57,838 nucleotides of DNA. Origin: an uncultured Collinsella sp. Lineage in GTDB: Bacteria > Actinomycetota > Coriobacteriia > Coriobacteriales > Coriobacteriaceae. The notes below the pieces were generated by a model. The model saw nothing but the letters and a program-made list of their open reading frames with translations, was not told where the DNA came from and ran no database searches. The stretch covers positions 1 through 57,838 of the forward strand of contig URKG01000012.1 in NCBI GenBank assembly GCA_900548265.1, read 5' to 3'. Of the stretch, positions 1 to 7,125 are shown piece by piece. The position numbers were made by a program, and so were the translations under genes. Numbering within the stretch: position 1 is the stretch's first letter; every line of letters begins with the position of its first letter.

Positions 1-176
1 GCCTGCTCAAGAAGGAGTTCTTCCACGGGAGGGACTGGTCCGGCTGGTCGCCCGGGGAGTTCATCGAGGCCCTCGGTGCGTGGATAGGGCGCTTCAACTC
101 CGAGCGGGCAAGCGACGCGCTCGGTGGCGCGACGCCGGACGACTACCGGTCGTCGCTGGGGATGGCCGCGATTTAG
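1..176 (+). CDS. IS3-family-like transposase, C-terminal fragment (cut by window edge)
   Basis: Frame 3 is open from the window edge to a TAG at 174-176 and gives about 57 residues. They begin LLKKEFFHGRDW and include NSERASDALGG and TPDDYR. This matches the end of the integrase (rve) domain of IS3/IS150-type transposases, where an NSER...LGG.TP..YR pattern closes the protein. The catalytic DDE residues would lie outside the window. No terminal inverted repeat could be defined downstream, so completeness of the element cannot be judged. Confidence 0.65.
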   Translation, partial: LLKKEFFHGRDWSGWSPGEFIEALGAWIGRFNSERASDALGGATPDDYRSSLGMAAI

Positions 177-213
177 CGGTCCAGGAAATCGTCCGCAGTC
201 CCGCGCTCATTCC

Positions 214-290
214 GGGATGCAATTTCCGTTTGAGGCCCGATCTGGAAACGACATCCCACTCTGGGGCCGAAATCTGGGACACGCTTTCCG
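214..290. repeat. Isolated 1.5-unit copy of the 62-bp hairpin repeat
   Basis: Arms GGGATGCAATTTCCG (214-228), TGGAAACGACATCCC (243-257) and GGGACACGCTTTCCG (276-290) are separated by 14 and 18 nt. This is the same arm/loop/arm/spacer geometry as the array at 3276-3723. It lies in the 206-bp gap between the transposase fragment and the ATPase gene, in which nothing else was recognised. Confidence 0.75.
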
Positions 291-382
291 CCGGCATTCC
301 GCTGGCAGCTAGCATGACAACAGAGGGCCCCGTTCCAGCCATTCGAGGACAGGCTTTACCCACGAGCAGCGTTATCCCGCCC

Positions 383-1762
383 TCACATCTCGTCAAACGA
401 GATCAGCTTGACGTCTCCCCTACTCTCTGCGGCATCCCGACATCCCTGCGTAAAGCCGCTTTTTGAGAAAAGCGCATAACTTTTTCGTTGCCGTCTAAAG
501 AGCTCGCTTCGGTGCACGAGCTTTTGCAGCACGTCTTCGCCCACCGGTTCATTGCGCCATTTGCACTCCGCAAACAGCGCAGTGCCCTCGCCATCGTCAA
601 CAATCAAGTCGATTTCTTCCTGCGTATGCGTGCGATTATCCGTCCCCCACCAGCGCCCGACGCTCGCCGGAACCACATCGAGCTGGCCCGCGCGCGCGAG
701 TTCGTACACGTATTGTCTGCATATAAGCTCAAAGACCGTACCCATGTAATCCGATACGTGCGGCTCAATGCGCTTATACGCCATCTCGGCCATATCGTTT
801 TGAATCAGCCCAATGTTCTGCGGCACAAACTTGTACCAGAACCTAAACATCTGGTCGCTCAGCAGATACACGGCTCGCTTATTGCTCGTCTCGTTTAGGG
901 GCAGCTCGCGCTCGACAATCCCAAGCGACGCCAGCTTATCCACATAGCTCTTTACGTTGCTCGCAGGGATTCCCGTAGAGCTCGCAATCTCCGAGATCTT
1001 CGAGCGCCCCTGAGCAATTGCTTGCACGATCGCATCATATTGCTCGGGATTGCGGCACTCTTGCAATAGCAGGTTACTTGGCTCCTCAAAGAGATAGCCC
1101 GTAGGCGTAAGAAAAAGACGTTTGATGTTGTCCTTGAGCGATACGCTAGAATCGACTTTCTCGATATATGCAGGAATGCCGCCCGTCATGCCATAGCAAA
1201 CCGCAGCGTCTTCGCGATCCATACTCTGCCACAGGCCGAGGGTCGTCGTATAATCGAGCGGCATGATCTTAAGCTGGGCCGTACGCCTACCGTATAGTGG
1301 ACTCTCGTAGCCCAGCACCTGCTCTTCCATGAACGAAAGCGACGACCCGCACAGGATAAGCATGAGCTTGGTCTCTTTGTACAAGTGATCGATCTTGTCT
1401 TGCAGCAACGAGCTGATCTCGGGATTCGATTGGGCGAGATAGGGATACTCGTCAATCACGACAATCAAACGTTCCGTGCGAGCCATGGTGGCCAATGCAT
1501 CGAACGCCTCGTCAAAACTACGAAACGACACGCCTGCAGCACCAACCGAGCCTGCAAGTATCGCCTGGCTAAAGCCATGCAGGTTTGCCTCTGCGTTGGT
1601 ACGACGAGCTTGAAAGTAAATGGCCTTCTTGCCTTGGATGAACTCTGTGATAAGGCGCGTTTTACCCACACGACGGCGGCCGTAAATCACAGACATCTCA
1701 AAGAAGCCCGTGCCATACAGTCGATTGAGCTCGGACATTTCCGCCGTTCTTCCAATAAACAT
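383..1762 (-). CDS. AAA ATPase with C-terminal nuclease-like (DUF234) domain
   Basis: A 459-residue protein of the archaeal-type ATPase/DUF234 family found across bacteria and archaea. Walker A is G28RRRVGKT35 and Walker B is LIVVIDEYPYL (D104, E105). The middle carries a winged-helix-like stretch around ASSTGIPASNVKSYVDKL. The C-terminus has D385 and AECKW (E399, K401), a pattern compatible with a PD-(D/E)XK nuclease fold. Cellular role is unknown; family members are often suspected in defence or mobile-element biology. The gene stands alone, with a large palindrome starting 18 bp upstream of its ATG that suggests tight regulation. Family assignment is firm; function is not. Confidence 0.8.
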   Translation of the reverse strand: MFIGRTAEMSELNRLYGTGFFEMSVIYGRRRVGKTRLITEFIQGKKAIYFQARRTNAEANLHGFSQAILAGSVGAAGVSFRSFDEAFDALATMARTERLIVVIDEYPYLAQSNPEISSLLQDKIDHLYKETKLMLILCGSSLSFMEEQVLGYESPLYGRRTAQLKIMPLDYTTTLGLWQSMDREDAAVCYGMTGGIPAYIEKVDSSVSLKDNIKRLFLTPTGYLFEEPSNLLLQECRNPEQYDAIVQAIAQGRSKISEIASSTGIPASNVKSYVDKLASLGIVERELPLNETSNKRAVYLLSDQMFRFWYKFVPQNIGLIQNDMAEMAYKRIEPHVSDYMGTVFELICRQYVYELARAGQLDVVPASVGRWWGTDNRTHTQEEIDLIVDDGEGTALFAECKWRNEPVGEDVLQKLVHRSELFRRQRKSYALFSKSGFTQGCRDAAESRGDVKLISFDEM

Positions 1763-1779
1763 AGGGCCATCCTTCCTTT

Positions 1780-1831
1780 ACGTTATAGCTAGCTATATTA
1801 TACCTTCCTATAATATAGCTAGCTATAACGT
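1780..1831. promoter_or_regulatory. Double palindromic operator upstream of the ATPase gene
   Basis: Two 23-nt arms (1780-1802 and 1809-1831) are perfect reverse complements around a 6-nt centre, CCTTCC. Each arm itself contains the perfect 14-bp palindrome TATAGCTAGCTATA (1784-1797 and 1814-1827), with centres exactly 30 bp apart, about three helical turns. The site lies 18 bp upstream of the ATPase start. Geometry and position suggest a tandem dimer-binding operator, probably covering the promoter. The regulator is not identified. Confidence 0.75.
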
Positions 1832-1886
1832 AATTCGATAAGTGGGCCACGCAAAAGGGCGGTATACCACCGCACGTGGACCATTC

Positions 1887-1934
1887 CGGAAAATGTATCC
1901 CGTTCTGGAGCCAAAAACTGGGCCGTAGTTTCCG
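1887..1934. repeat. Partial copy of the 62-bp hairpin repeat
   Basis: Arm CGGAAAATGTATCCC (1887-1901), an 18-nt spacer and arm GGGCCGTAGTTTCCG (1920-1934) match the inter-hairpin portion of the 3276-3723 array. It sits in the 471-bp gene-free stretch 1763-2233. Beyond this and the double palindrome, only the ribosome-binding site of the next gene is recognisable there. Confidence 0.65.
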
Positions 1935-2233
1935 CAGGTACAAGACGACGATCCGCGGCCCTTATCACATGCCTTCAAATATGCGATCCAGAAACATAAA
2001 ACAGCAGATAGATTGCTCTGTTTTTGGAAAAGTACACGTCCCGAAACTTACCAAGGCTTCATAACTAGCTACCGTTCACGGGTGCCGATTACCGCCCACC
2101 GATTCGGATGTAAAAATGTCGCCGAAAACAGGCCATCTACCTGCATGGTTAGATTTTGGTCAGCTTTTGGTCAGTTGAGCGGCAAGTTCCGGCTGATACG
2201 TTTTTGCCACCCCAAAAAAGGAGGCGATAGCCC

Positions 2234-3232
2234 ATGGCGCATTGCAACGACCAACTCATCGACCAGCTGTTGAACCAAGCCGAACAAGAGGGACGATGCC
2301 TTATTCCCCCGAGCGCGGCAATCCGAAAAGCGCTCCTTCGGCGCACCGGCGACATGGTCGTCTCCCCCATGCCGGGGTTGTTTGCGCGAAAAACGCGCTG
2401 GGATGAACTAAACCGAGCGCAACGCCATTGCGAGATCATTCGCGCCCTTGCGATCATCCACCCCGATTGGACGTTCTGCTCGTTTTCGGCAGCATGTCTC
2501 CTGGGGCTCGAGGTCTCGTGGCGACACCTGAATGTCGTGCATGTTTGCAGCTCGACAAAGCCGTCGGCTCGTCCGGGCGCACATATTCAGCGTCACCAGA
2601 TTGAGCCGGCCGGAGCAATCCGTCTATCCGGCATATCGGTAACGCCGCCTATCCAAACGGCCACAGATTGTCTGTTGCAAACCGGTTTTGCCGACGGCAT
2701 GCCCATTACCGATTCGGCGATCTCAAAGCTCGGCCTTGCGCGGGAACAGCTGACGGAGGCCGTCGAGCAACGAGCGACTGCCCGCAATGGTCGTGCGATT
2801 CGCACCGCCCTCACAACGCTTCGATATGCCGACGCCCGCGCTGAGAGCGGCGGGGAATCGGTCGCCCGAGCCGTCATGATCGAGACGGGCTTTGCGCCCG
2901 ACTGGCTTCAATACGAGTTGACGGATCCCTTCGATTCGGCCAAGAGCATGCGAACAGATTTTGCCTGGGAGCGTCAAGCTAGGGAGCTCACGCTGGGCGA
3001 ACTCGACGGGATTGTCAAATATACCGACCAGGCCATGCTAGCCGGACGCACCACCGCCGAGGCGCTCGTTGCCGAACGACAGCGCGAGGCGCACCTATCG
3101 CTCTACGGTCATCCTCTGCTGCGCTTTACCATAAACGAGGTCCGCTCGGCAGGAATGCTCGCCAAAAAGCTGCAGACGGCAGGCATCCGGCAGACTGCGC
3201 TGCCGACGTGGCTCAACGAAGTGGAGCTGTAG
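2234..3232 (+). CDS. AbiEi-like / DUF559-type protein, orphan
   Basis: A 332-residue protein resembling the actinobacterial proteins annotated as type IV antitoxin AbiEi-domain proteins. The N-terminal half (about 1-120) has the LPxxP-like start (LIPPSAAIRKALLRRTGDM), then GLFARKTRW and SFSAACLLGL. The C-terminal part (about 235-320) has DFAWERQ, LGELDGIVKY and an RE..L.LYGHPLLRF stretch typical of a Vsr/DUF559 endonuclease-like fold. The start follows AGGAGG at a 9-nt spacing. No AbiEii nucleotidyltransferase toxin is adjacent, so a toxin-antitoxin role is not supported here. Function unknown. Confidence 0.65.
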   Translation: MAHCNDQLIDQLLNQAEQEGRCLIPPSAAIRKALLRRTGDMVVSPMPGLFARKTRWDELNRAQRHCEIIRALAIIHPDWTFCSFSAACLLGLEVSWRHLNVVHVCSSTKPSARPGAHIQRHQIEPAGAIRLSGISVTPPIQTATDCLLQTGFADGMPITDSAISKLGLAREQLTEAVEQRATARNGRAIRTALTTLRYADARAESGGESVARAVMIETGFAPDWLQYELTDPFDSAKSMRTDFAWERQARELTLGELDGIVKYTDQAMLAGRTTAEALVAERQREAHLSLYGHPLLRFTINEVRSAGMLAKKLQTAGIRQTALPTWLNEVEL

Positions 3233-3275
3233 GAGCTGCTAGGCCGCGCATCGCCGGATCGCATCCCCCCTATCT

Positions 3276-3723
3276 GGGCCGCGTTTTCCCAACGGCCACG
3301 CCAACGGAAAGCGCGTCCCAGTCTGGACGCTCAAAACGGGATGCACTTTCCGGATGGCGGGCCTAGCGGAAAGCGTGTCCCGGAATCCCGCCTCAGAACG
3401 GGACAGACCTTCCGGTTAAGTCCTTCAGCGGAAACCGCATCCCGGAATAGACGCTCAAACTGGGACGCAGTTTCCGCTGAGGTTCTATCCGGAAACCGTG
3501 TCCCACTCTGAGCGTCAATTCTGGGATGAACTTTCCGCCTGAGGGTTCAGCCGGAAACGGCATCCCACTCTGAAGCGAAATTCTGGGACGCAGTTTCCGG
3601 TTGAGGGCTGTTCCGGAAAGCGCATCCCATTCCGGGCGCGCATTCCGGGATGCAGTTTCCGTTTGAAGCCCCGTCCGGAAAGTACGCCCCATTCTGGAGC
3701 CGAAATCTGGGACGCAGCTTCCG
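3276..3723. repeat. 62-bp-period tandem array of inverted repeats (about 7 hairpins)
   Basis: GGGAYGCRSTTTCCG-type arms start at 3276, 3338, 3400, 3462, 3523, 3585, 3647 and 3709. Complementary CGGAAA...TCCC arms start at 3305, 3367, 3429, 3490, 3552, 3614 and 3676. The geometry is 15-nt arm, about 14-nt loop, 15-nt arm, 18-nt spacer, with a 62-bp period (one step of 61). Loops and spacers drift more than arms. A 62-bp unit changes reading frame every repeat, so coding is unlikely. The array fills most of the gap between two convergent genes. Confidence 0.9.
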
Positions 3724-3743
3724 CATGCGGAGGCGCTCCAAAC

Positions 3744-3775
3744 AAAAGGCCCCGGCTCGCGATGGAGCCAGGGCC
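3744..3775 (-). terminator. Rho-independent terminator of the purine/xanthine cluster
   Basis: GGCCCCGGCTC (3748-3758) pairs with GAGCCAGGGCC (3765-3775) and is followed on the minus strand by a T-rich tract (A-run at 3744-3747). It lies 70 bp past the xanthine dehydrogenase stop. Confidence 0.7.
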
Positions 3776-3844
3776 AAAGGTGCAGCGTATGTAGTTGATG
3801 CTGAGCGCGAACGGCCCGTTAGCAATGGCCGTACGCGCTCTACC

Positions 3845-6622
3845 CTAGCCGCGGTGACGGGCGCGGCTGTACGGCGTATCCACCATGGGCAGATCCGGAC
3901 GCAGCTTGCCGTCAAACGCGCGATAGGCGTTCTGTACGGCGGGCGCCGTGGGGATCGTTGCGATCTCGCCGATGCCCTTGCCGCCATATGCAACGGGCAG
4001 CAGCTCGTCCTTCTCCACGTAAATGGCGTGGATATCCGGAATCTCGGGCGCACGGAACAGCCCGAGCGTGCCATACCTTGCCTGGGGCACGCAGTCCTTG
4101 AGCGGCCAATCCTCGGTAAGCGCATAGCCCATACCCATAAGCACGCCGCCTTCGATCTGGCCCTGAATGGAGATGGGGTTGACCACCTTGCCGGAATCGT
4201 GCGCGGCATAGACCTCGCTCACGCGGCCGTCATCGTCCAAAATGACCACGTGCGTGGCAAAGCCGTAGCAGATGTGGCTCTTGGGATTGGGAACGTCGGC
4301 GCCCAGCTTGTCGGTCGGCTCCAGGTACACGTAGCCAAACTCGCATCCCTCGAGCGCCTTGATGGCGGCCGCGGGATCCTGAGGATGCATACCCTGGCCG
4401 GCGACGAGCTCCTGCGTGTGCAGCTGATAGGCGCGACCGTCGTCGTACTCGATCTTGACGCCGTCGCCATGCGCATTCACGGGAGCGGCGGGCGCAGACT
4501 TGCCGGCCTCGATGTCAAGCATGGCATCGCGCAGCAGGAAAGCGGCACCGCGCACGGCCTCGCCGGTCACGACCGTCTGACGCGAGCCAGACGTGGTGCC
4601 GGAGTCGGGAGCGTTCTCGGTGGAACACTCGCCGTTGGCGATGCAGCTCAGCGGCAGACCGCAGGCCTCGGCAACGTCCTGCAAAAAGACCGTGTTGCAG
4701 CCCTGGCCGATGTCGGACGTAGCGGCATAGACCACGGCCACGCCGTTCTCGACGCGAATCTTGCAGCGGCCGGCATCGGGCAGGCCAACGCCCACGCCAG
4801 CGTTCTTCATGGCACAGGCGATACCGGCGTGTCCGGGATGCGCGTAGTAGGCATCCTTAACCTCGAGCAGCGTCTCCTTTAGCGCCGTGGAGCAGTCGGC
4901 AATCTGGCCGTTGGGCAAAACTTCACCCGGCTCGATGGCGTTACGGTAGCGGATCTCCCACGGATCCAGGCCGACCTTCTCGGCCAGCAGGTCGATCAGG
5001 CTCTCGAGCGCAAACTCGGACTGGCAAACGCCAAAGCCTCGGTACGCGCCGGCGGGCGGGTTGTTGGTGTAGTAGCCAAAGCCGCGAATGTCGGTGTTCT
5101 GGTACTTGTAGGGGCCGACGGCATGTGTGCAGGCGCGCTCGAGCACCGGGCCGCACAGCGACGCGTAGGCGCCGGTGTCAAAGTTAATCTCGCAGTCCAG
5201 GCCGGTAAAGTTGCCCTCGGCGTCGCAGCCCAGCGTAAAGGTGCCGTCCATGGCATGGCGCTTGGGATGGAAAGCGAGCGACTCGGCACGTGTGAGTTTG
5301 CACTTCACAGGACGCTGGAACTTATATGCGGCGAGCGCGGCCAGGTGCTGGATGGACACGTCCTCCTTGCCGCCAAAGCCGCCACCCACGAGCATGGTCT
5401 CGACGACCACGCGCTCGGGCTCGTTGTCCCAGCCAAACATGTGGGCACACTCTTTGCGCGTATCGTAGGCGCCCTGGTCGGTCGACTGCACCTTGACGCC
5501 GTTCTTGTACGGGAAGGCGACGGCGCACTCGGGCTCCAAGAAGGCATGCTCGGTAAAGGGCGTGGTAAAGCGCTGCGTCACGGTAAACGCGCTCTCCGCC
5601 AGCGCCTTGGCGGCGTCGCCGCGCGTCACATGGCGGCTCTGGCACACGTTGTCCTTGAGCTCCACCGTGTTGCCAAAGGCAAAGAAGCTGTCGTGCAGGC
5701 GCGGGGCGTCGGCAGCCTTGGCCTCGGCAATGTTACGCACGGGCTCCAGCGGCTCGTAATCGATCTTTACGAGCTTCTTGGCCTTCTCGAGCGTCGCCTC
5801 GTCCTCGGCGACCACCAGCACGATGGCATCGCCCACGCAGCGGGTGATATCGCCCGCCGCGATCATGACGTCCCAGTCCTGGATAAGGTGGCCGACCTGG
5901 TTGACCGGCACGTCCTCGGCGCGCAGGATGCCCACCACACCGGGCAGGCCCTCGGCCTTGGAGGTATCGATGGAGAGCACACGGGCGCGCGGATACTTGG
6001 AGCGCACGGCGCTAGCATAGGTCAGGCCCGGCTGGTCGATCTCGTCGATGTCGTCGGGGTACTTGCCCTCGCCGAGCACCTTCTTGCGCACGTCAATACG
6101 GAAGGCGCGCTTGCCCACGCCGTAGTCGTCGCCGCGCTCCAGATCCTCGTCGATCTGCTTTTCGCCGCGGAGCACCGCAGCGGCCAGCGCAATGCCCTCG
6201 ATAATCTTTTTGTAGCCGGTGCAGCGGCAAACATTGCCGCGGATGGCGTACTTGATCTGCTCCTCGGTAGGCTCGGGATCCTCGGCGATGAGCGCTGCAC
6301 CCGCCATGACCATACCGGGGATACAAAAGCCGCACTGCACGGCGCCCACGGCGCCAAAGGCGTACACAAACGCCTCGCGCACGTTCTCGGGCAGGCCCTC
6401 GACAGTCACGATGTCGCGGCCGGCGGCAAGGGCGGTGGTCAGCACGCACGCCTTGACGGCCGCACCGTCCACATGGATGGTGCAGGTGCCGCAGGCGCCC
6501 TCGGAGCAGCCGTCCTTGGCGGAGTGAATATGCAGGTCGTCGCGCAGGTAGCGCAGCAGCGGCTTGTTCTGCGTCGTCGTGCGCTCCACGCCGTTAACGG
6601 TAAAAGTGAATTCCTGTGCCAT
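3845..6622 (-). CDS. xdhD: Selenium-dependent-type xanthine dehydrogenase (molybdenum hydroxylase)
   Basis: A 925-residue fusion of a two-cluster iron-sulfur domain and a molybdopterin catalytic domain. Plant-type [2Fe-2S] cysteines are C39, C44, C47 and C59; the second cluster uses C97, C100, C132 and C134 (CRCTGY). The molybdenum domain shows GGGFGGKED, AYRGFG and GKGIGE, whose final Glu corresponds to the catalytic base of xanthine oxidases. The same architecture belongs to the selenium-dependent xanthine dehydrogenase family and E. coli XdhD, where selenium is a labile cofactor sulfido replacement rather than selenocysteine. Expected reaction: hydroxylation of xanthine, hypoxanthine or a related purine. 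No separate FAD subunit is nearby. It is the last gene of the minus-strand cluster. Confidence 0.88.
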   Translation of the reverse strand: MAQEFTFTVNGVERTTTQNKPLLRYLRDDLHIHSAKDGCSEGACGTCTIHVDGAAVKACVLTTALAAGRDIVTVEGLPENVREAFVYAFGAVGAVQCGFCIPGMVMAGAALIAEDPEPTEEQIKYAIRGNVCRCTGYKKIIEGIALAAAVLRGEKQIDEDLERGDDYGVGKRAFRIDVRKKVLGEGKYPDDIDEIDQPGLTYASAVRSKYPRARVLSIDTSKAEGLPGVVGILRAEDVPVNQVGHLIQDWDVMIAAGDITRCVGDAIVLVVAEDEATLEKAKKLVKIDYEPLEPVRNIAEAKAADAPRLHDSFFAFGNTVELKDNVCQSRHVTRGDAAKALAESAFTVTQRFTTPFTEHAFLEPECAVAFPYKNGVKVQSTDQGAYDTRKECAHMFGWDNEPERVVVETMLVGGGFGGKEDVSIQHLAALAAYKFQRPVKCKLTRAESLAFHPKRHAMDGTFTLGCDAEGNFTGLDCEINFDTGAYASLCGPVLERACTHAVGPYKYQNTDIRGFGYYTNNPPAGAYRGFGVCQSEFALESLIDLLAEKVGLDPWEIRYRNAIEPGEVLPNGQIADCSTALKETLLEVKDAYYAHPGHAGIACAMKNAGVGVGLPDAGRCKIRVENGVAVVYAATSDIGQGCNTVFLQDVAEACGLPLSCIANGECSTENAPDSGTTSGSRQTVVTGEAVRGAAFLLRDAMLDIEAGKSAPAAPVNAHGDGVKIEYDDGRAYQLHTQELVAGQGMHPQDPAAAIKALEGCEFGYVYLEPTDKLGADVPNPKSHICYGFATHVVILDDDGRVSEVYAAHDSGKVVNPISIQGQIEGGVLMGMGYALTEDWPLKDCVPQARYGTLGLFRAPEIPDIHAIYVEKDELLPVAYGGKGIGEIATIPTAPAVQNAYRAFDGKLRPDLPMVDTPYSRARHRG

Positions 6623-6634
6623 GGTGATTCCCTT

Positions 6635-7114
6635 CTACACGCCGGCGGCGATGCCGGTGCGGTCGTGGATGGCGCCATGCGGGCAGACGACGGCGCACAT
6701 GCCGCACGACAGGCAGTCCGCGCCGTCGATATGGGCGCAGTTGTCCTCGATGCGGATAGCGCCGGCGGGGCACTTTTTGGCGCACATGCCGCAACCGATG
6801 CAGCTCGTGTCGCAGATCTTGCGGGCAAGGGCGCCCTTATCGGTGTTGTTGCAGCGCACCAGGATGTTCTGGTAGCCGGGAACGAAGGCGATCACGCGCT
6901 GCGGGCACGCCATGCCGCACAGACCACAGCCCGTGCACTTGGAGCGGTCCACGCGGGCGACGCCGTCGACCAGCGCAATGGCACCGTGGGGGCAGGCCGT
7001 GACGCAGGCGCCACAGCCAATGCAGCCTTCGCTGCAGCGGGCGTCGCCGCCTGCGGAGGCACAACCGCTTCCGCAGGCAACGTAGGCCACGTTATGTTGA
7101 ATGGATTTGGCCAT
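6635..7114 (-). CDS. Polyferredoxin with four 4Fe-4S motifs
   Basis: A 159-residue soluble electron carrier. Four complete CxxCxxCxxxC(P) motifs occur: C31-C41, C60-C70, C105-C115 and C134-C144. An N-terminal C14/C18/C27 set resembles RnfB-like proteins. It is wedged between ygfK (10 bp) and the xanthine dehydrogenase (12 bp), so it is probably co-transcribed and shuttles electrons between them. That coupling is inference from position and from the absence of an FAD subunit. Confidence 0.85.
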   Translation of the reverse strand: MAKSIQHNVAYVACGSGCASAGGDARCSEGCIGCGACVTACPHGAIALVDGVARVDRSKCTGCGLCGMACPQRVIAFVPGYQNILVRCNNTDKGALARKICDTSCIGCGMCAKKCPAGAIRIEDNCAHIDGADCLSCGMCAVVCPHGAIHDRTGIAAGV

Positions 7115-7125
7115 AAGAGACTCGC

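Noticed and set aside
2234..3232. AbiE toxin-antitoxin system
   Set aside because: The protein resembles AbiEi-domain proteins, but no nucleotidyltransferase toxin gene is adjacent on either strand.
3393..3745. Small minus-strand proteins encoded by the 62-bp array
   Set aside because: The period is not a multiple of three, so the frames rotate through the repeat; conservation follows DNA dyads and not codons.
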